This document shows positions 1 through 10,591 of a DNA stretch of 64,000 nucleotides, in pieces (positions within the stretch are counted from its first letter, which is position 1; each line of letters begins with the position of its first letter). The stretch comes from Sweltsa coloradensis (lineage: Eukaryota; Arthropoda; Insecta; Plecoptera; Chloroperlidae). Under the pieces are notes generated by a model. It was not told where the DNA came from. It made no database searches and was given only the letters and a program-made list of their open reading frames with translations. The translations under genes and the position numbers were made by a program. The stretch covers positions 370,449-434,448 of the forward strand of contig JAMZAV010000355.1 of the NCBI GenBank assembly GCA_024449915.1. Reading direction: 5' to 3'.

Positions 1-299
1 GCGAAGCGAAGACTTCAATTTCACTGACTACTCAAAAAATTTAGCTCCAATGTTTTTTTGTGATTTTTTTGTTTTTCTGTCTGTTTGTTCGCACGATTCC
101 GGGCAAACGGCATATGCGATCTTGATGAAAATTGGAGGGGACCTTCGAAATCTCTGAACTTAGCCCTGCCACGTTCTTGGGTACAATCGAAGAAATATTT
201 CTCATGAATATCGTACTTTTAATATTTTTTCGATTTTTGTACGATATTTTCGTGACATTTGGGCCGACTCTGACCAAACGGGTGGGGCTACAACGTTCA

Positions 300-1263
300 T
301 TGGGTGAGCGAAGCGAAGACTTCAATTTCACCGACCCCCCAAAAAATTTAGCTCGAGTGTTTTTTTTGTTTTTTTTCCCCCGTCTGTTTGTTTGCTCTCT
401 ACCGGGCAAACGGCATATCGATGGTGAAGAACCAATACCTTCTATCTGCCAAAAAGCAAATTGTTCAGGAGAGCATTAAAACTGATTTAAAAAAAGTAGC
501 TAGTTTGCGGTGGCAGATAGGAGATTAACATCAAAAAATTCGAAATAATTTTGTGTATCCATAGACACAAAAATCTCATTTTTGCAGAAAATGGCAGATA
601 GGAGGTATTGGTGCGTCTTCACCATCGATATGCGATCTTGATGAAAATTGGAGGGGACCTTCGAAATCTCTGAACTGAGACTTGCTACGTTTTTGGTTAC
701 AATCGAAGAAATATTTCTCTTGAATATCGTACTTTTACGATTTTTTCCAATTTTTAGTGCGATATTTTCGCGACATTTGGGCCGATTCTGACCAAACGGG
801 TGGGGCTACAACTTTCATATTTCACATGGACATTAAGGTTATGGTGATGTATTACATTCTGAAAGAAAAAGTTAAAAAGTTATCCAGAATTTATAGAAAT
901 AAAGCTTTTTATATAAGTTTTTTATTTTTTGTGCGTTATTTTCTTGCCATTTGGGCCAATTCTGACCAAACGGGTGGGGATATAAAGTTCATATTATACA
1001 TGGGCATTAAATTTATGGTGATGTAGTACCTTTTGAAAGAAAAAGTTGAAAAAGTTAGCCAGAATCTATAGAAATAAAGCTTTAATATAAGTTTTTTACG
1101 GTAAATAACACCAATTGACAGGTAACAATAGAAACTTGACAACAATCAGATACAATGCGTAGGCAGCAAAACAAAGCACTTGCAAAAGTAAAGATATCCC
1201 ACGCAAACTTAAAACTTTAAAAAGCTCATCCATCAACGCGGCGGGACTTTAGCGTTTTCCTAG
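300..1263 (+). mobile_element. HINE-1 copy B, near full length
   Basis: The 5' end is TTGGGTGAGCGAAGCG and the 3' end is CTAG at 1260-1263. Just before the 3' end lie a subterminal inverted copy of the 5' end (GCTCATCCATCAA) and a hairpin, AACGC-12 nt-GCGTT, followed by TTCCTAG. The body carries about two tandem units of ~180 bp, each with 'gaccaaacgggtgggg' (near 788 and 968). There is no transposase or Rep/helicase ORF, so it is non-autonomous. The asymmetric inverted-repeat layout, terminal hairpin and lack of a long target duplication fit Helitron2/Helentron-type elements. A Tc1-like MITE is inserted at 418-628. Confidence 0.75.
418..628. mobile_element. 211 bp MITE with TA duplication (Tc1/mariner-like)
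   Basis: The termini are inverted: TCGATGGTGAAGA at the left, with TCTTCACCATCGA at the right. They extend through ACCAATACCT and TATCTGCCA to about 34 bp, with one 3-nt gap. TA dinucleotides flank it at 416-417 and 629-630. Removing the element and one TA restores 'ggcatatgcgatcttgatg', which is found uninterrupted in the other HINE-1 copies. No ORF is present. The TA duplication is the basis for the Tc1/mariner assignment; the mobilising transposase is not in the window. Confidence 0.8.
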
Positions 1264-2256
1264 TATCTGACATGGACATTAAGGCAGTGGAGATGTATTG
1301 CTTTTTGAAAGAAAGTGTTGAAGAATGTTAGTCAGAATCCATAGAATAAAGGTTTTTATATGAGTTTTTTTTTAGGTCTATAATTTGATGAGCGAAGCGA
1401 AGACTTCAATTTCACCGACCCCCCAAAAAATTTAGCTCGGTTGTTTTTTTTTGTTTTTTTTTCTGTCTGTTTGTTCGCTCTCTACCGGGCAAACGGCATA
1501 TGCAATCTTGATGAAAATTTGAGGGGACCTTTGAAGTCTCTGAACTTAGACTTGCTACATTTTTGGGTACAATCGAAGAAATGATTGTCATGAATATCGT
1601 ACTTATACGATTTTTCTTTAAAAAATTTATTATTAATTTATAGAAATAAAGCTTTTTATATAAGTTTTTTATTTTTTGTGCGATATTTCCGTGACATTTG
1701 GGCCAATTCTGACCAAACGGGTGGGGCTACAACGTTCATATTATACAAGGAAATTAAGGTTATGATGATGTAGTACCTTTTGAAAGATAAAGTTGAAAAA
1801 GTTAGCCAGAATCTATAGAAATAAAGCTTTTAATATAAGTTTTTACGGTAAATAATAACAATTGACAAGTAACAATAGAAACTTGACAACAATCACCTAC
1901 AATGATTTGATTTGATTTGATTTGATTGTCGTCTTTATTGATTGCGGGATTAAGGCCTGTTAAGCATTCTCTTCCATCCAACCACTTCCTAATAACAACA
2001 CATCAAGACATTACAGGATTACATAAAATATTGAAATAAATTTAAATACTATGATCATACAAGTTAAATGTGCAATTCAAGAGCTTAAAAAAATGTTAAC
2101 ATCATACTTAACTAACTAAAATAACTAAATTATGTAATAATACATTAAATACTTTAGGAATAACATTATTTCAAATTAAAATTTTCTAGGTATATGGTAA
2201 TGTTATATGCAAATTATGGATTTTAAATATATTTGTGTAAATCTTCAATAGTTTAA

Positions 2257-4345
2257 CCCTTTAAGGGTCTTTGGGATAATAGTTTCCCACCCCCCATATC
2301 TCGAAAATTCTTTGGGACTAGGAAAACGCTTAAGTCCCGCCGCGTTGATGGATGAGCTTTTTAAAGTTTTTAGTTTGCGTGGAATATCTTTACTTTTTCA
2401 AGTGCTTTGTTTTGCTCCCTACGCATTGTAAGTGATTGTTGTCAAATTTCTTTTGTTACCTGTCAATTGGTATTATTTACCGTAAAAACTTATATTAAAA
2501 GCTTTATTTCTATGGATTCTGGCTAACTTTTTCAACTTTTTCTTTTAAAAGGTACTACATCACCATAACTCTAATGTCCATGTAAAATATGAACGTTGAA
2601 GGCCCACCCGTTTGGTCAGAATTGGCCCAAATGGCACGAAAATATCGCACTAAAAGTAAAAAAACTTATATTAAAAGCTTTATTTCTATAGATTCTGACT
2701 AACTTTTCCAACTTTTTCTTTCAGAAAGCAATACATCACCATTACCTTACTGTCCATGTGAAATATGAACGTTGTCGCCTCACCCGTTTGGTCAGAATTG
2801 ACCCAAATGGCACGAAAATATCGCACAAAAAGTCAAAAAACTTATATTAAAAGCTTTATTTCTATAGATTCTGGCTATTTTTTCAAATTTTTCTTTCATA
2901 AAGCAATACATCACCATTACCTTAATGTCCATGTGAAATATAAACGTTGTAGCCCTACCCGTTTGGTCAGAATCAGCCCAAATGTCTCGAAAATATCGCA
3001 CTAAAAATCGAAAAAAATCTTAAAAGTGCGATATTCATGAGAAATATTTCTTAGATTGTACCCAAAAACGTGGCACGTCTAAGTTCAGAGATTTCGAAGG
3101 TCCCCTTCAATTTTCATCAAGATCGCATATGCCGTTTGCCCGGAATCGTGCGAACAAACAGACAAAAAAACAAACAAAAAACAAACAAAAAAACAACCGA
3201 GCTAAATTTTTTGGGGGATCAGTGAAATTGAAGTCTTCGCTTCGCTCATCCAATAATAATTTCCCACTTGGTGGTCGATGAAGATGGTGCCTGCAGTGAG
3301 GTCGACGACCATAAGGTGGCGCTGACATCGGCTTACTTTGGAACTACGTCAACAATATGCAGCTTGGTGGGAAACTATTGTCCCAATGTCGCTTCACACA
3401 CCCACAAAAAGTAGGGTTTGTGTTCCGTGGGTGGAAAAGGCGTTGTGGAAAATGGGGAATTGTGGTTACATCTCGATGCAGTTAATTAACTTCATATTTA
3501 TTTCCTAGTAAATGCATTTTATAAAGAATTCATGAAAATTTTCTTGAGTTGTATTCTAAAATTGATTGTTTACTTTGAAAATTTTGAAAATTAGTTTTGA
3601 CAGCTCCAATATTTTGTTATTGGTTTCAGTCAAATTATCGAATTCATACATAGCAATTTACATTTTATAACAAGAAACATACGCTGAATATTTTTTTGCC
3701 AACAGTTTGTGCGTATCGTGTTGCGCTAAGATGTTATTAGCATTTTTGTGAGATTATTGGTCATTCATAGCCTCTAAAACCCTCGCGCGGGAGAATCGTC
3801 CTCCCTAGATGTACATTGGATAGTCTTCTTAGACCTATCTAGACTTACCGTAGGCATAGGACTAAGGGCTTATATTGAAGTAAAAGTATAGTCTCAGGTC
3901 TACCCTAGAATGATATAGGACCACCATAGACTTAGGCCTACATTTATCGTAGGGCCTACTGCCTAGGCTAGGCTACTTTAGAGTAACCATACAGCAATAG
4001 ACCTAGGGCTACCCTATGTTATTCATAAACCTAAGCCCTACCCTATATTTAGGCCATGCAATTTGTAACACAAATAAAATAAGCACATTTCCATTGTATC
4101 TTCATCAGTAATTTAATGTGTATGCTAATTTTAAAGAGGGTGGGAAATAATTATCCCAAAGAAAAGTACTAAAAGTCAGAAATGTCGTTGTCCTAAAGGG
4201 ACATTGGGTAAATAATTTCCCACCTTAATTTACCCTGTTCTGGGTTTCAAAAAATTCATTTTTTTTTCATTTTGAACCAATAGTCAACACGCATACCAAA
4301 TTTCGAGTTAAAATTCAAAGTGCAAGACTTATGTCACTTAAAGGG
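2257..4345. mobile_element. piggyBac-like non-autonomous element, TTAA duplication
   Basis: TTAA flanks the element at 2253-2256 and 4346-4349. The termini are CCCTTTAAG and its complement CTTAAAGGG, fitting the piggyBac superfamily rule of TTAA duplication with CCC...GGG ends. Further inside, motifs like 'ttgggataatagtttcccac' recur in both orientations (about 2269, 3368, 4140, 4203) as subterminal repeats. No transposase is visible. The interior around 3780-4070 is rich in TAGGCCTA-type palindromes. HINE-1 copy D sits in its left part. Confidence 0.75.
2318..3253 (-). mobile_element. HINE-1 copy D, full length (936 bp)
   Basis: In its own orientation it runs from TTGGATGAGCGAAGCG (right end, 3253) to GCGTTTTCCTAG (left end, 2318). 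Excising it restores 'tttgggataataatttccc', matching the subterminal motif of the host piggyBac-like element. Insertion was therefore between A and T without a long target duplication. Three ~180 bp internal units are visible, with 'cacccgtttggtcag' near 2606, 2785 and 2964. Boundaries are the best supported of any HINE here. Confidence 0.85.
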
Positions 4346-4754
4346 TTAAGAAACATTCATTTATCCATTCACACTAAAGTACACAATATATATATATATA
4401 GCTTTAGCCATTGTGTGCAGAAATACAAGTTAGAAGGAGCAGGTTGTGGTATGCATTACTCAATCATTAATTTAACAAAGGCTGTAGCAGCTGATGTTTA
4501 TAGATAATAATTAATTATAATTACTCAAGTAATGTTGATATACTTTACGCTTGAAAGTGTCGTAACTAATTCCGTAAACATCCCTGATGCTGGTTGGGTG
4601 GGGAGTATTCCAGTCTCGAATAGCGTTTATTGCGTAGGCGTTAATGCGTAGGCAGCAAAACAAAGCCCTTGCAAAAGTAAAGATATCCCACGCAAACTAA
4701 AAACTTAAAAAAGCTCATCCATCAACGTGGCGGGACTTAAGCGTTTTCCTAGTA

Positions 4755-5083
4755 AAATTAAGGTTCTGTGAAATAGTCATTACAATCGGATATATCATGT
4801 ATGTGTTATAAGTCGAAGAAATTAAAAAAAAATCGAAAAATATCGTAAAATTGCGATTTTAATGAGAAATAATTTTTCGATTGCGCTCAAAAACGTGGCA
4901 GTTCTAAGTTTAGATTTCGAAGGTCTCCAGAAAATTTCATCTCAATTGGAGTAACAGTTTAGCCGGAATCGTGTTAACAAACAGACAAAAATACAAAAAA
5001 AGAAAAAGGAAAAAAAGAGAAAAAAACATTCCGGAATTTTTTCTCCAGTGTAGTGAAATGGAATCTTCGCTTCGCTCATCTAA
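4755..5083 (-). mobile_element. HINE-2 fragment (5' half)
   Basis: Sequence from 'aaaattaaggttctgtg' to 'cttcgcttcgctcatc' matches the 5' half of HINE-2, including the diagnostic 'ttccggaattttttctccag' and 'tagtgaaatggaatc' stretches. The CTAG-bearing half is absent, and the fragment abuts the 3' terminus of HINE-1 copy C. It is non-coding. Confidence 0.7.
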
Positions 5084-5376
5084 AACTGGATTAGAATTGA
5101 GGAATAATATTTAACTGTTTTCTTTTTATCTATTTCCGCTTTTCCGCGATTTTTTGTAATTTTGCACCACACATTTGTGAGGGTCTGAGAAAATATGTTA
5201 CAAAAATTAGCTTGTTATACTCTCGGTGCATTTAAAAGAAATATACCCCCCCCCCCCCCCCCCCCTCCACCGCAAATGTTCGTTGAGTAGGATAACATGT
5301 GAATTCTCATTAGTGTAACACTACCATTTTCAATACATATTGAGCACTGTTTGTACTGATACCATCTGAAAACTTA
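5084..5376. other. Non-genic spacer with C20 tract
   Basis: I see no gene here. A run of 20 C lies at 5246-5265, followed by CTCCACCGC. Its complementary strand could form G-quadruplex-like structures, but the length of such a run is also prone to sequencing error. Confidence 0.6.
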
Positions 5377-7000
5377 TAAAACGAGGGAGCGAAGCGACTG
5401 ATTGACACCATTCAACTCAAACGGCGCTTATTCTGTGAGTCTGTGGGTGAGTCTGTCTGTCTTTCTGTAGGTATCAAAAATCAGCCGATTCGCTTAACAG
5501 ATTGTGCTGAAATTTTTAACGGACATCCGGTACGGGTTAACTGAGAACTGCTAACAAAATCAGCCAGATTCGTTGCGATTTTAACCTAAAAGAAATAATA
5601 AATTGAAAAATAGGCTGCTAATGTGTAGGAATTATTGTAACTATTGTTTTGGTTTTTGAAAAAATATTTGTTGTTTGTTATTTGCCTGGCGGTGAAATGC
5701 AGTGCCCAAGGTGTATCGAATTTTGCACTCAGGGTACCATTAAATTCCGCTCTGAGATTGAGTAAACCTTGCAATATTTTCACGTATTTTGTACTGGCTA
5801 TGTTTTCCATAGTTATGTCACAGATGATAGACTACACTGCGTTATATGTTTTTCAAAACATGTTTAATAATTTTAAAATACAGTCTAGAAATTACAAAAT
5901 CTTTCCCGACCAGGGGATTGAACCCAGGTCTACCACATTTCGGGTATAAGGGCGACTAATGAGCGAGTCATGTGTTGAGTACCCGGGAACATTTGAATTA
6001 AAGTTTGATAATATTGGTACTTGGAAGCTTCGCAAACGCTTTTTCAGGCGCGTTGTTGGATGAGCGTAAGTTTTCAAAACGAAAAAAGCGTAAAATAGAG
6101 ATTTTCATGAGAAATGATTTTACGATTACGCTCAAATTTCACACGAATATATGAATTTAATAAATTAAGGTTATGTGGAAAAATCATTATAATTGGATAA
6201 AGCATGTTGGTGTTATAAGTCGAAGAAATTTAAAAAATCGAAAAAAATCGTGAAATTGCGATTATCACAAGAAATAATTTTTCGATTGCGTTCAAATTTT
6301 TACAGGAATTTATAAGTTTATTAATTTATGGTTCTGTGAAAAAATCATTTCAATCGGATAAAGCATGCAGGTGTTATAAGCCAAAGAAATGTTAAAAATC
6401 GAAAAAAGTTTTAAAATTTCGATTTTTTGCGATAATAGTTTTTTGATAACGCTCAAATTTCACATGAACATATCAATTTATAAAATTAAGGTACTGTGAA
6501 AAAATCATTACAATCGGACAAAGCAAGTGGGTGTTTTAAGTCGAAGAAATTTTTAAAAAATAAAAAAAATCGTAAAATTGCGATTTTCATGAGAAATAAT
6601 TTTCCGATTGTGCTCAAAAACGTGGCAGTTCTAAGTTCAGAGATTTCAAAGGCCTTTATAAAATTTCATCGCAATCGGAGTATCGGTTTAGCCGGAATCG
6701 TGCTAACAAACAGACAAAAATACAAAAAAAAATAATACAAAAAAAACATTCCGGATTTTTTTCTCCGATGTAGTGAAATGGAATCTTCGCTTCGCTCGCT
6801 ACGCTCATCCAATAAATAATATGGTTTTTAAGTTTAGTTGGTATAAGGGCGCGTCAACTGTAAGGCCATAATGCGCCACTCTAGCCTATGATAGGCTAGG
6901 GAGGCCAGAGGTAGGGGGAATAAAAGGAATGTTACCGGGTTCTCTAAACATGGCTCACACACTCGTTTAAGGGTTTAACAACGACTTTGGCGTTTTCCTA
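5377..7000 (+). mobile_element. HINE-5 copy 1, split by HINE-2
   Basis: It begins with 'aacgagggagcgaagcg' and an early 'gaaatttttaacggacatcc' phrase. It carries the tRNA-like B-box region near 5912-5935 and ends with 'caacgactttggcgttttcc' at 6978-6998. A HINE-2 copy interrupts it at 6020-6812. The intact homologue at 34732-35612 shows the two halves contiguous. Compared with that copy, about 50 bp around the tRNA-like A-box and the internal inverted terminus are deleted. Confidence 0.75.
6020..6812 (-). mobile_element. HINE-2 copy with HINE-3-type 3' terminus
   Basis: The right end is the HINE-2 5' terminus (CGCTCATCCAA at 6802-6812). The left end reads CTTGGAAGCTTCGCAAACGC, close to the HINE-3 end CTAGGCCGCTTCGCGAACGC, not the usual HINE-2 end. 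The body is HINE-2 with about four ~160 bp tandem units ('ctgtgaaaaaatcatt' and variants near 6172, 6335, 6494). It is therefore either a chimera or evidence that ends exchange between families. It is nested in HINE-5 copy 1. Confidence 0.7.
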
Positions 7001-7003
7001 ATA

Positions 7004-7780
7004 CTAGGAAAACGCTTAAGTCCCGCCGCGTTGATTGATGAGCGTAATTGGTGCATTGAGCTGCCATTTTTTATGCGGATTTTTTGTAGTTCTGTGAAAA
7101 AATCATTACTAATTTGAAGATTTTTTTTTAGTTATTTAAAAATAAATAAAAAATAAACTTCAATTTTTAATTTTTTCAATTAATCGTAATTTAAAAAAAG
7201 AAAATAATCGTAAAATTTCGATTTTCATAAGAAATAATTATTTGATTGTGCTCAAATTTCACACGAATATATCGATTCATAAAATTAAGGTTCTGTTAAA
7301 ATCATTACAATCGGATAAAGCATGTGGGTTTTTAAAAGTCAAAGAATTGTTTTAAAAAAAAAATACCACCGTAAAATTGCGATTTTCATAAGAAAAAATT
7401 TTTCGATTGCGCTTAAAATTTTCCACGAATATATGAATCATAAAATAAAGGTCCTGTGAAAAAATCATTACAATCGAACAAAGCGTGTGGGTTTTTATAA
7501 ATCGAAGAAATGTTTTCAAAATCGTAAAAATCGTAACATTGCGATTTTTATGAGAAATTTTTTTTCGATTGCCTCAAAACGTGGCAGTTCTAAGTTCAGA
7601 GATTTCGAAGGTCTCAATAAAATTTCATCGCAATCGGAGTATCGGTTTAGCCGAATCGTGCTAACAAACAGAAAAAAAATAAAAAAAAAAAAAAGAAAAA
7701 AAAAACATTCCGGATTTTTTTCTCCAGTGTAGTGAAATGGAATCTTCGCTTCGCTCGCTACGCTCGCTACGCTTATCCAA
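7004..7780 (-). mobile_element. HINE-2 copy, full length
   Basis: CTAGGAAAACGCTTAAGTCC at the left is the complement of the 3' hairpin end. 'cgcttatccaa' at the right is the 5' end. The subterminal inverted repeat (TTGATGAGCG) follows the left end. Internal units recur at about 7089, 7291 and 7452. Close to the 5' end the 9-bp unit TCGCTACGC is present twice. It lies three bases from the terminus of HINE-5 copy 1. Confidence 0.8.
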
Positions 7781-8422
7781 TTAAATTAAATTAAATATTT
7801 TTTTTTTATATTAATCGTAATTTTTAAAAAACAAAAAATCGTAAAATTGCTATATTCATAAGAAATAATTATTCGATTGCGCTCAAATTTGACACGAATA
7901 TATTAATTCATAACATAAATGTTCTGTGAAAAAATCATTACAATATAGGATAAAGCATGTAGGTGTTATAGTCAAAGAAATGTAAAAAAAAAAAACACGT
8001 AAAATTTCGATTTTCATGAGAAATCATTTTTCAATGGCGTTCATATTTCACACGAATATCTTAATTCATGGACTTAAGGTTCTGTGAAAAAATCATAAAA
8101 ATCGGATACAGCATGTAGGTGTTATAAGTCGAAGATTTTTTTTTAAATAAAAAAAATCGTAAAATTCCGATTTTCATAAGAAATAATTTTTCGATTGCGC
8201 TCAAAAACGTGGCAGTTCTAAGTTCAGAGATTTCAAAGGCCTCCATAAAATTTCATCGCAATTGGAGAATCGGTTTAACCGGAATCGTGCTAACAAACAG
8301 ACAAAAAGAAAAAAGAAAAAAGAAAAAAAGGAAAAAAGAAATAAAAACATTCCGGATTTTTTTCTCCAGTGTAGTGAAATGGAATCTTCGCTTCGCTCGC
8401 TACGCTCGCTACGCTCATCCAA
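7781..8422 (-). mobile_element. HINE-2 copy lacking its 3' terminus, in tandem
   Basis: It abuts the previous HINE-2 directly and ends with 'cgctacgctcatccaa'. The CTAG/hairpin end and roughly 150 bp next to it are missing, so the pair resembles a head-to-tail tandem with a truncated second unit. Tandem arrays are known for Helitron-type elements. Confidence 0.7.
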
Positions 8423-8520
8423 ATATGTTCCTTAAGATAATTTAAGTCATAGGTAAGTTTTATCTTGGTTGATGTGTATTCAGTGCATTAGGAAATTATT
8501 AACTGCATTTACTAAGTGTA

Positions 8521-9075
8521 CTAGGAAAACGCTCAGTTGGACGCGTTGTTGAGCGAGCACCGGTACGTGCAACATGACCCGAGTACGACATTCCCATAAG
8601 GCCCACCACACAGTGTAGGCCTAACTGGATATTGACATTGTACACTATATCCTATTCCAACATCTTTGCATTGTACTAATTCACGTCAAGCCTTCTAAAG
8701 TTTATCTTTGTATCTTCACTGCCATCTTCATTTTTAACATCATTTTTCGAAATATGATTGCCAAAAAGTCTTTAAGGTCTTGACCGACTTAACTGAAAAT
8801 TTAAAAATTGGAGAGAATGTTGTACTTATTGACCCTGCAAAATTTCATAACGATCGGTACATTTTTTTTTTATTATTATTTTTTTTTTTTTATAACCAAC
8901 GATTGGATTTTGTTCAAAAACTATACAGCAACCCGCCGAAGTGGTATGTACATGTGTGCAAAATTTCAGGTCGATCAGAGAAACGTTGCGACCTGTATCG
9001 AAGCAGTAACAGAAAAAAAAAAACAGACATTCGAGCCATAAGAGTCAAGTGGAGACGCTCGCTACGCTCGCTCAA
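8521..9075 (-). mobile_element. HINE-4 copy 1
   Basis: The left end CTAGGAAAACGCTCAGTTGG is the complement of a hairpin AACGC-10 nt-GCGTT followed by TTCCTAG. The right end 'gctcgctacgctcgctcaa' is the 5' terminus, and its inverted copy TTGTTGAGCGAGC lies just inside the left end. The body ('ggtcttgaccgacttaactg', 'aaatttcaggtcgatcag') is unrelated to HINE-1/2. Its longest open frame (102 codons, from 8780) crosses poly-T tracts and is not convincing. Confidence 0.75.
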
Positions 9076-9329
9076 TGAGTGTTACTAATACGTACAGGGT
9101 ATCTGAGTATCTTGTTGAACGAGTGAGCGTGGCGAACGGAGTGATCTCCATTCGACTTAAACGGCCCTTATTGTTTTTCTGCGTGCGTGCGTGCGTGTGT
9201 GTACGTTGAAAATCAGCCGAATCGCTGAACAGATTGCGCTGAAATTTTAAACAGACATCCGGTACGAGTTTGTTGAGAACTGCGTACAAAATCAGCAAGA
9301 TTCATTGCGATTTAAACCTACAAGAAATA

Positions 9330-9927
9330 CTAGGAAAACGCTCAGTTGGACGCGTTGTTGAGCGAGCACCGGTACGTGCAACATGACCCGAGTACGACAT
9401 TCCCATAAGGCCCACTACACAGTGGAGGCCTAACTGGATATCGACATTGTACACTATAATAAACTATTCCAACATCTTTGCATTGTACTAATTCACGTCA
9501 TGCCTTCGAAAGTGTATCTTTGTATCTTCACTGCCTCCTTCATTTTTTAACATCATTTTTCGAATTATGATTACCAATAAGTCTTTAAGGTCTTGACCGA
9601 TTTAGCTAAAAATTTGGAAAATGAGAGAGAATGTTATACTTATTGACCCTGCAAAATTTCAAACGATTGGTACATTTTTTTTTATTTTATATATATATAT
9701 ATTTTTTTTTTCATAACCAACGATTGGATTTTGTTCAAAAACTATACAGCAACCCGCCTAGGTAGTATGTACATGTGTGCAAAATTTCAGGTCGATGAGA
9801 GAAACGGTGCGACCTGTATCGAAGCAGTAACAGAAAAAAAAAAAAACAAACAAACAAACAAACAAACCAAAAAAACAGACATTCGAGCCATAAGAGTCAA
9901 GTGGAGACGCTCGCTACGCTCGCTCAA
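9330..9927 (-). mobile_element. HINE-4 copy 2, nested
   Basis: It runs from CTAGGAAAACGCTCAGTTGG to 'gctcgctacgctcgctcaa'. Its body is closely similar to copy 1 at 8521-9075, so the two are probably recent relatives. The flanks join as 'caagaaata/taaaactg', close to the uninterrupted HINE-5 sequence near 34943, again insertion at an A/T junction without a clear long duplication. Confidence 0.8.
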
Positions 9928-10249
9928 TAAAACTGAAAATAGACTTCCAATCTTTAGAAATTATTTTAACGACAAAGTTTTAGATTTTGAAAATATATTT
10001 TTTGTTTGTTATTCGCCTGGCCGTGAAATGCCGTGCCCATGCAAGGTCTGTCGAATGTTTAACGTCAAGGTACCCCCAAATTCCGCTCGTAGATTGAGTA
10101 AACCTTGCAATATTTTCACGTATTTCGTATACTGGCTTTGTTTACCATAGTTGGCCCTATTGCCACAAATGATGGACTACACTGCGTTATATGCATTTCA
10201 AAACATGTTTAATATTTTTTTAAATACAATCTAGAAATTACAAATTCTT

Positions 10250-10318
10250 TCTCGACCAGGGGATTGAACCCACGTCTCCCACATTCCGGCTATAAGGGCG
10301 CTTGAGCCAACTAGACTT
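10250..10318 (-). other. tRNA-like segment inside HINE-5
   Basis: On the minus strand a B-box-like GTGGGTTCAATCCCC and an upstream A-box-like TAGTTGGCTCAAGCGCC are spaced as in a tRNA. The same block occurs in the other HINE-5 copies (B-box near 5920; around 31485-31550; 35271-35340). It suggests that a tRNA-derived Pol III module is built into this family. A functional tRNA is not claimed. Confidence 0.5.
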
Positions 10319-10591
10319 GGGAAACGCAAAAGTCGTAGTTAGACGAGTGAGCGAGTCATGTGTTGAGTACCCGGGAACATTTGAATTTAAGTTTGATAAT
10401 TATATTCGTTTAGTAATAGTTTTTTAAAAGTTTAGTTGGTATACGGGCGCGTCAACTGTAAGGTCATGATGCGCCTCTCTAGCCTATGATAGGCTAGGTA
10501 GGCCTAAGGTAGGGGGAAGAAAAGAAATGTTATCGGGTACTCAACACATGGCTCACTCACTCGTCTAACAACGACTTTGGTGTTTCCCTAG

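Larger units (their letters stand above)
1..1383 (+). mobile_element. HINE-1 copy A (Helentron-like non-autonomous element), interrupted
   Basis: The copy enters from the left edge with the HINE-1 5' body (GCGAAGCGAAGACTTC at base 1) and runs to 299. It resumes at 1264, where the internal phrase 'catggacattaaggcagtgg' continues, and fades out near 1383. Copy B is inserted between the two parts. Its own CTAG-type 3' terminus is not seen, so it is truncated. It has no coding capacity. The family assignment rests on near-identity with copies B, C and D in this window; the Helentron label is inferred from end structure. Confidence 0.75.
1905..4642 (-). mobile_element. LINE 3'-end fragment with (CAAAT)n tail, interrupted
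   Basis: Read on the minus strand, the element ends in an (AATCA)n-type tail at 1905-1925, next to AATAAAGACGACAAT-like 3' sequence. Its other end at 4520-4640 can encode a short WN-containing stretch like the C-terminus of LINE ORF2 (weak). AATG flanks both sides (1901-1904, 4643-4646) as a probable short target duplication. The class beyond non-LTR retrotransposon is not clear. The piggyBac-like element at 2257-4345 is inserted in it. Confidence 0.5.
1384..4752 (+). mobile_element. HINE-1 copy C, split by a LINE fragment
   Basis: It starts TTTGATGAGCGAAGCG at 1384 and runs to about 1904. It resumes near 4643 with ATGCGTAGGCAGCAAAAC and ends in GCGTTTTCCTAG at 4741-4752. Copy B has the same two stretches contiguous, which shows what was interrupted. 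The intervening 2.7 kb holds a LINE 3' fragment, itself carrying a piggyBac-like element with a further HINE-1 inside. It is non-coding. Confidence 0.75.
9115..10591 (+). mobile_element. HINE-5 copy 2, split by HINE-4
   Basis: The 5' end is TTGAACGAGTGAGCG at 9115 and the 3' end is CGTTTCCCTAG at 10581-10591. Just inside the 3' end lie CACTCGTCTAA (inverted copy of the 5' end) and a short AACG/CGTT hairpin. An inverted copy of the 3' end also occurs internally from about 10317, so 10317-10591 is a foldback of about 270 bp. HINE-4 copy 2 interrupts the element at 9330-9927. A tRNA-like segment lies at 10250-10318. Confidence 0.8.

Noticed and set aside
757..1026. Frames through HINE-1 ~180 bp units, also 2765-3004 and 2792-3001
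   Set aside because: Open on both strands, created by the tandem unit, and broken in sister copies.
6496..6735. Recurring 60-80 codon frames in HINE-2 copies (for example 6496-6735, 17942-18154, 19128-19316, 33251-33454)
   Set aside because: Both strands are open over the same stretch in several copies, starts differ, and frames shift between copies. They reflect shared repeat sequence rather than a conserved protein.
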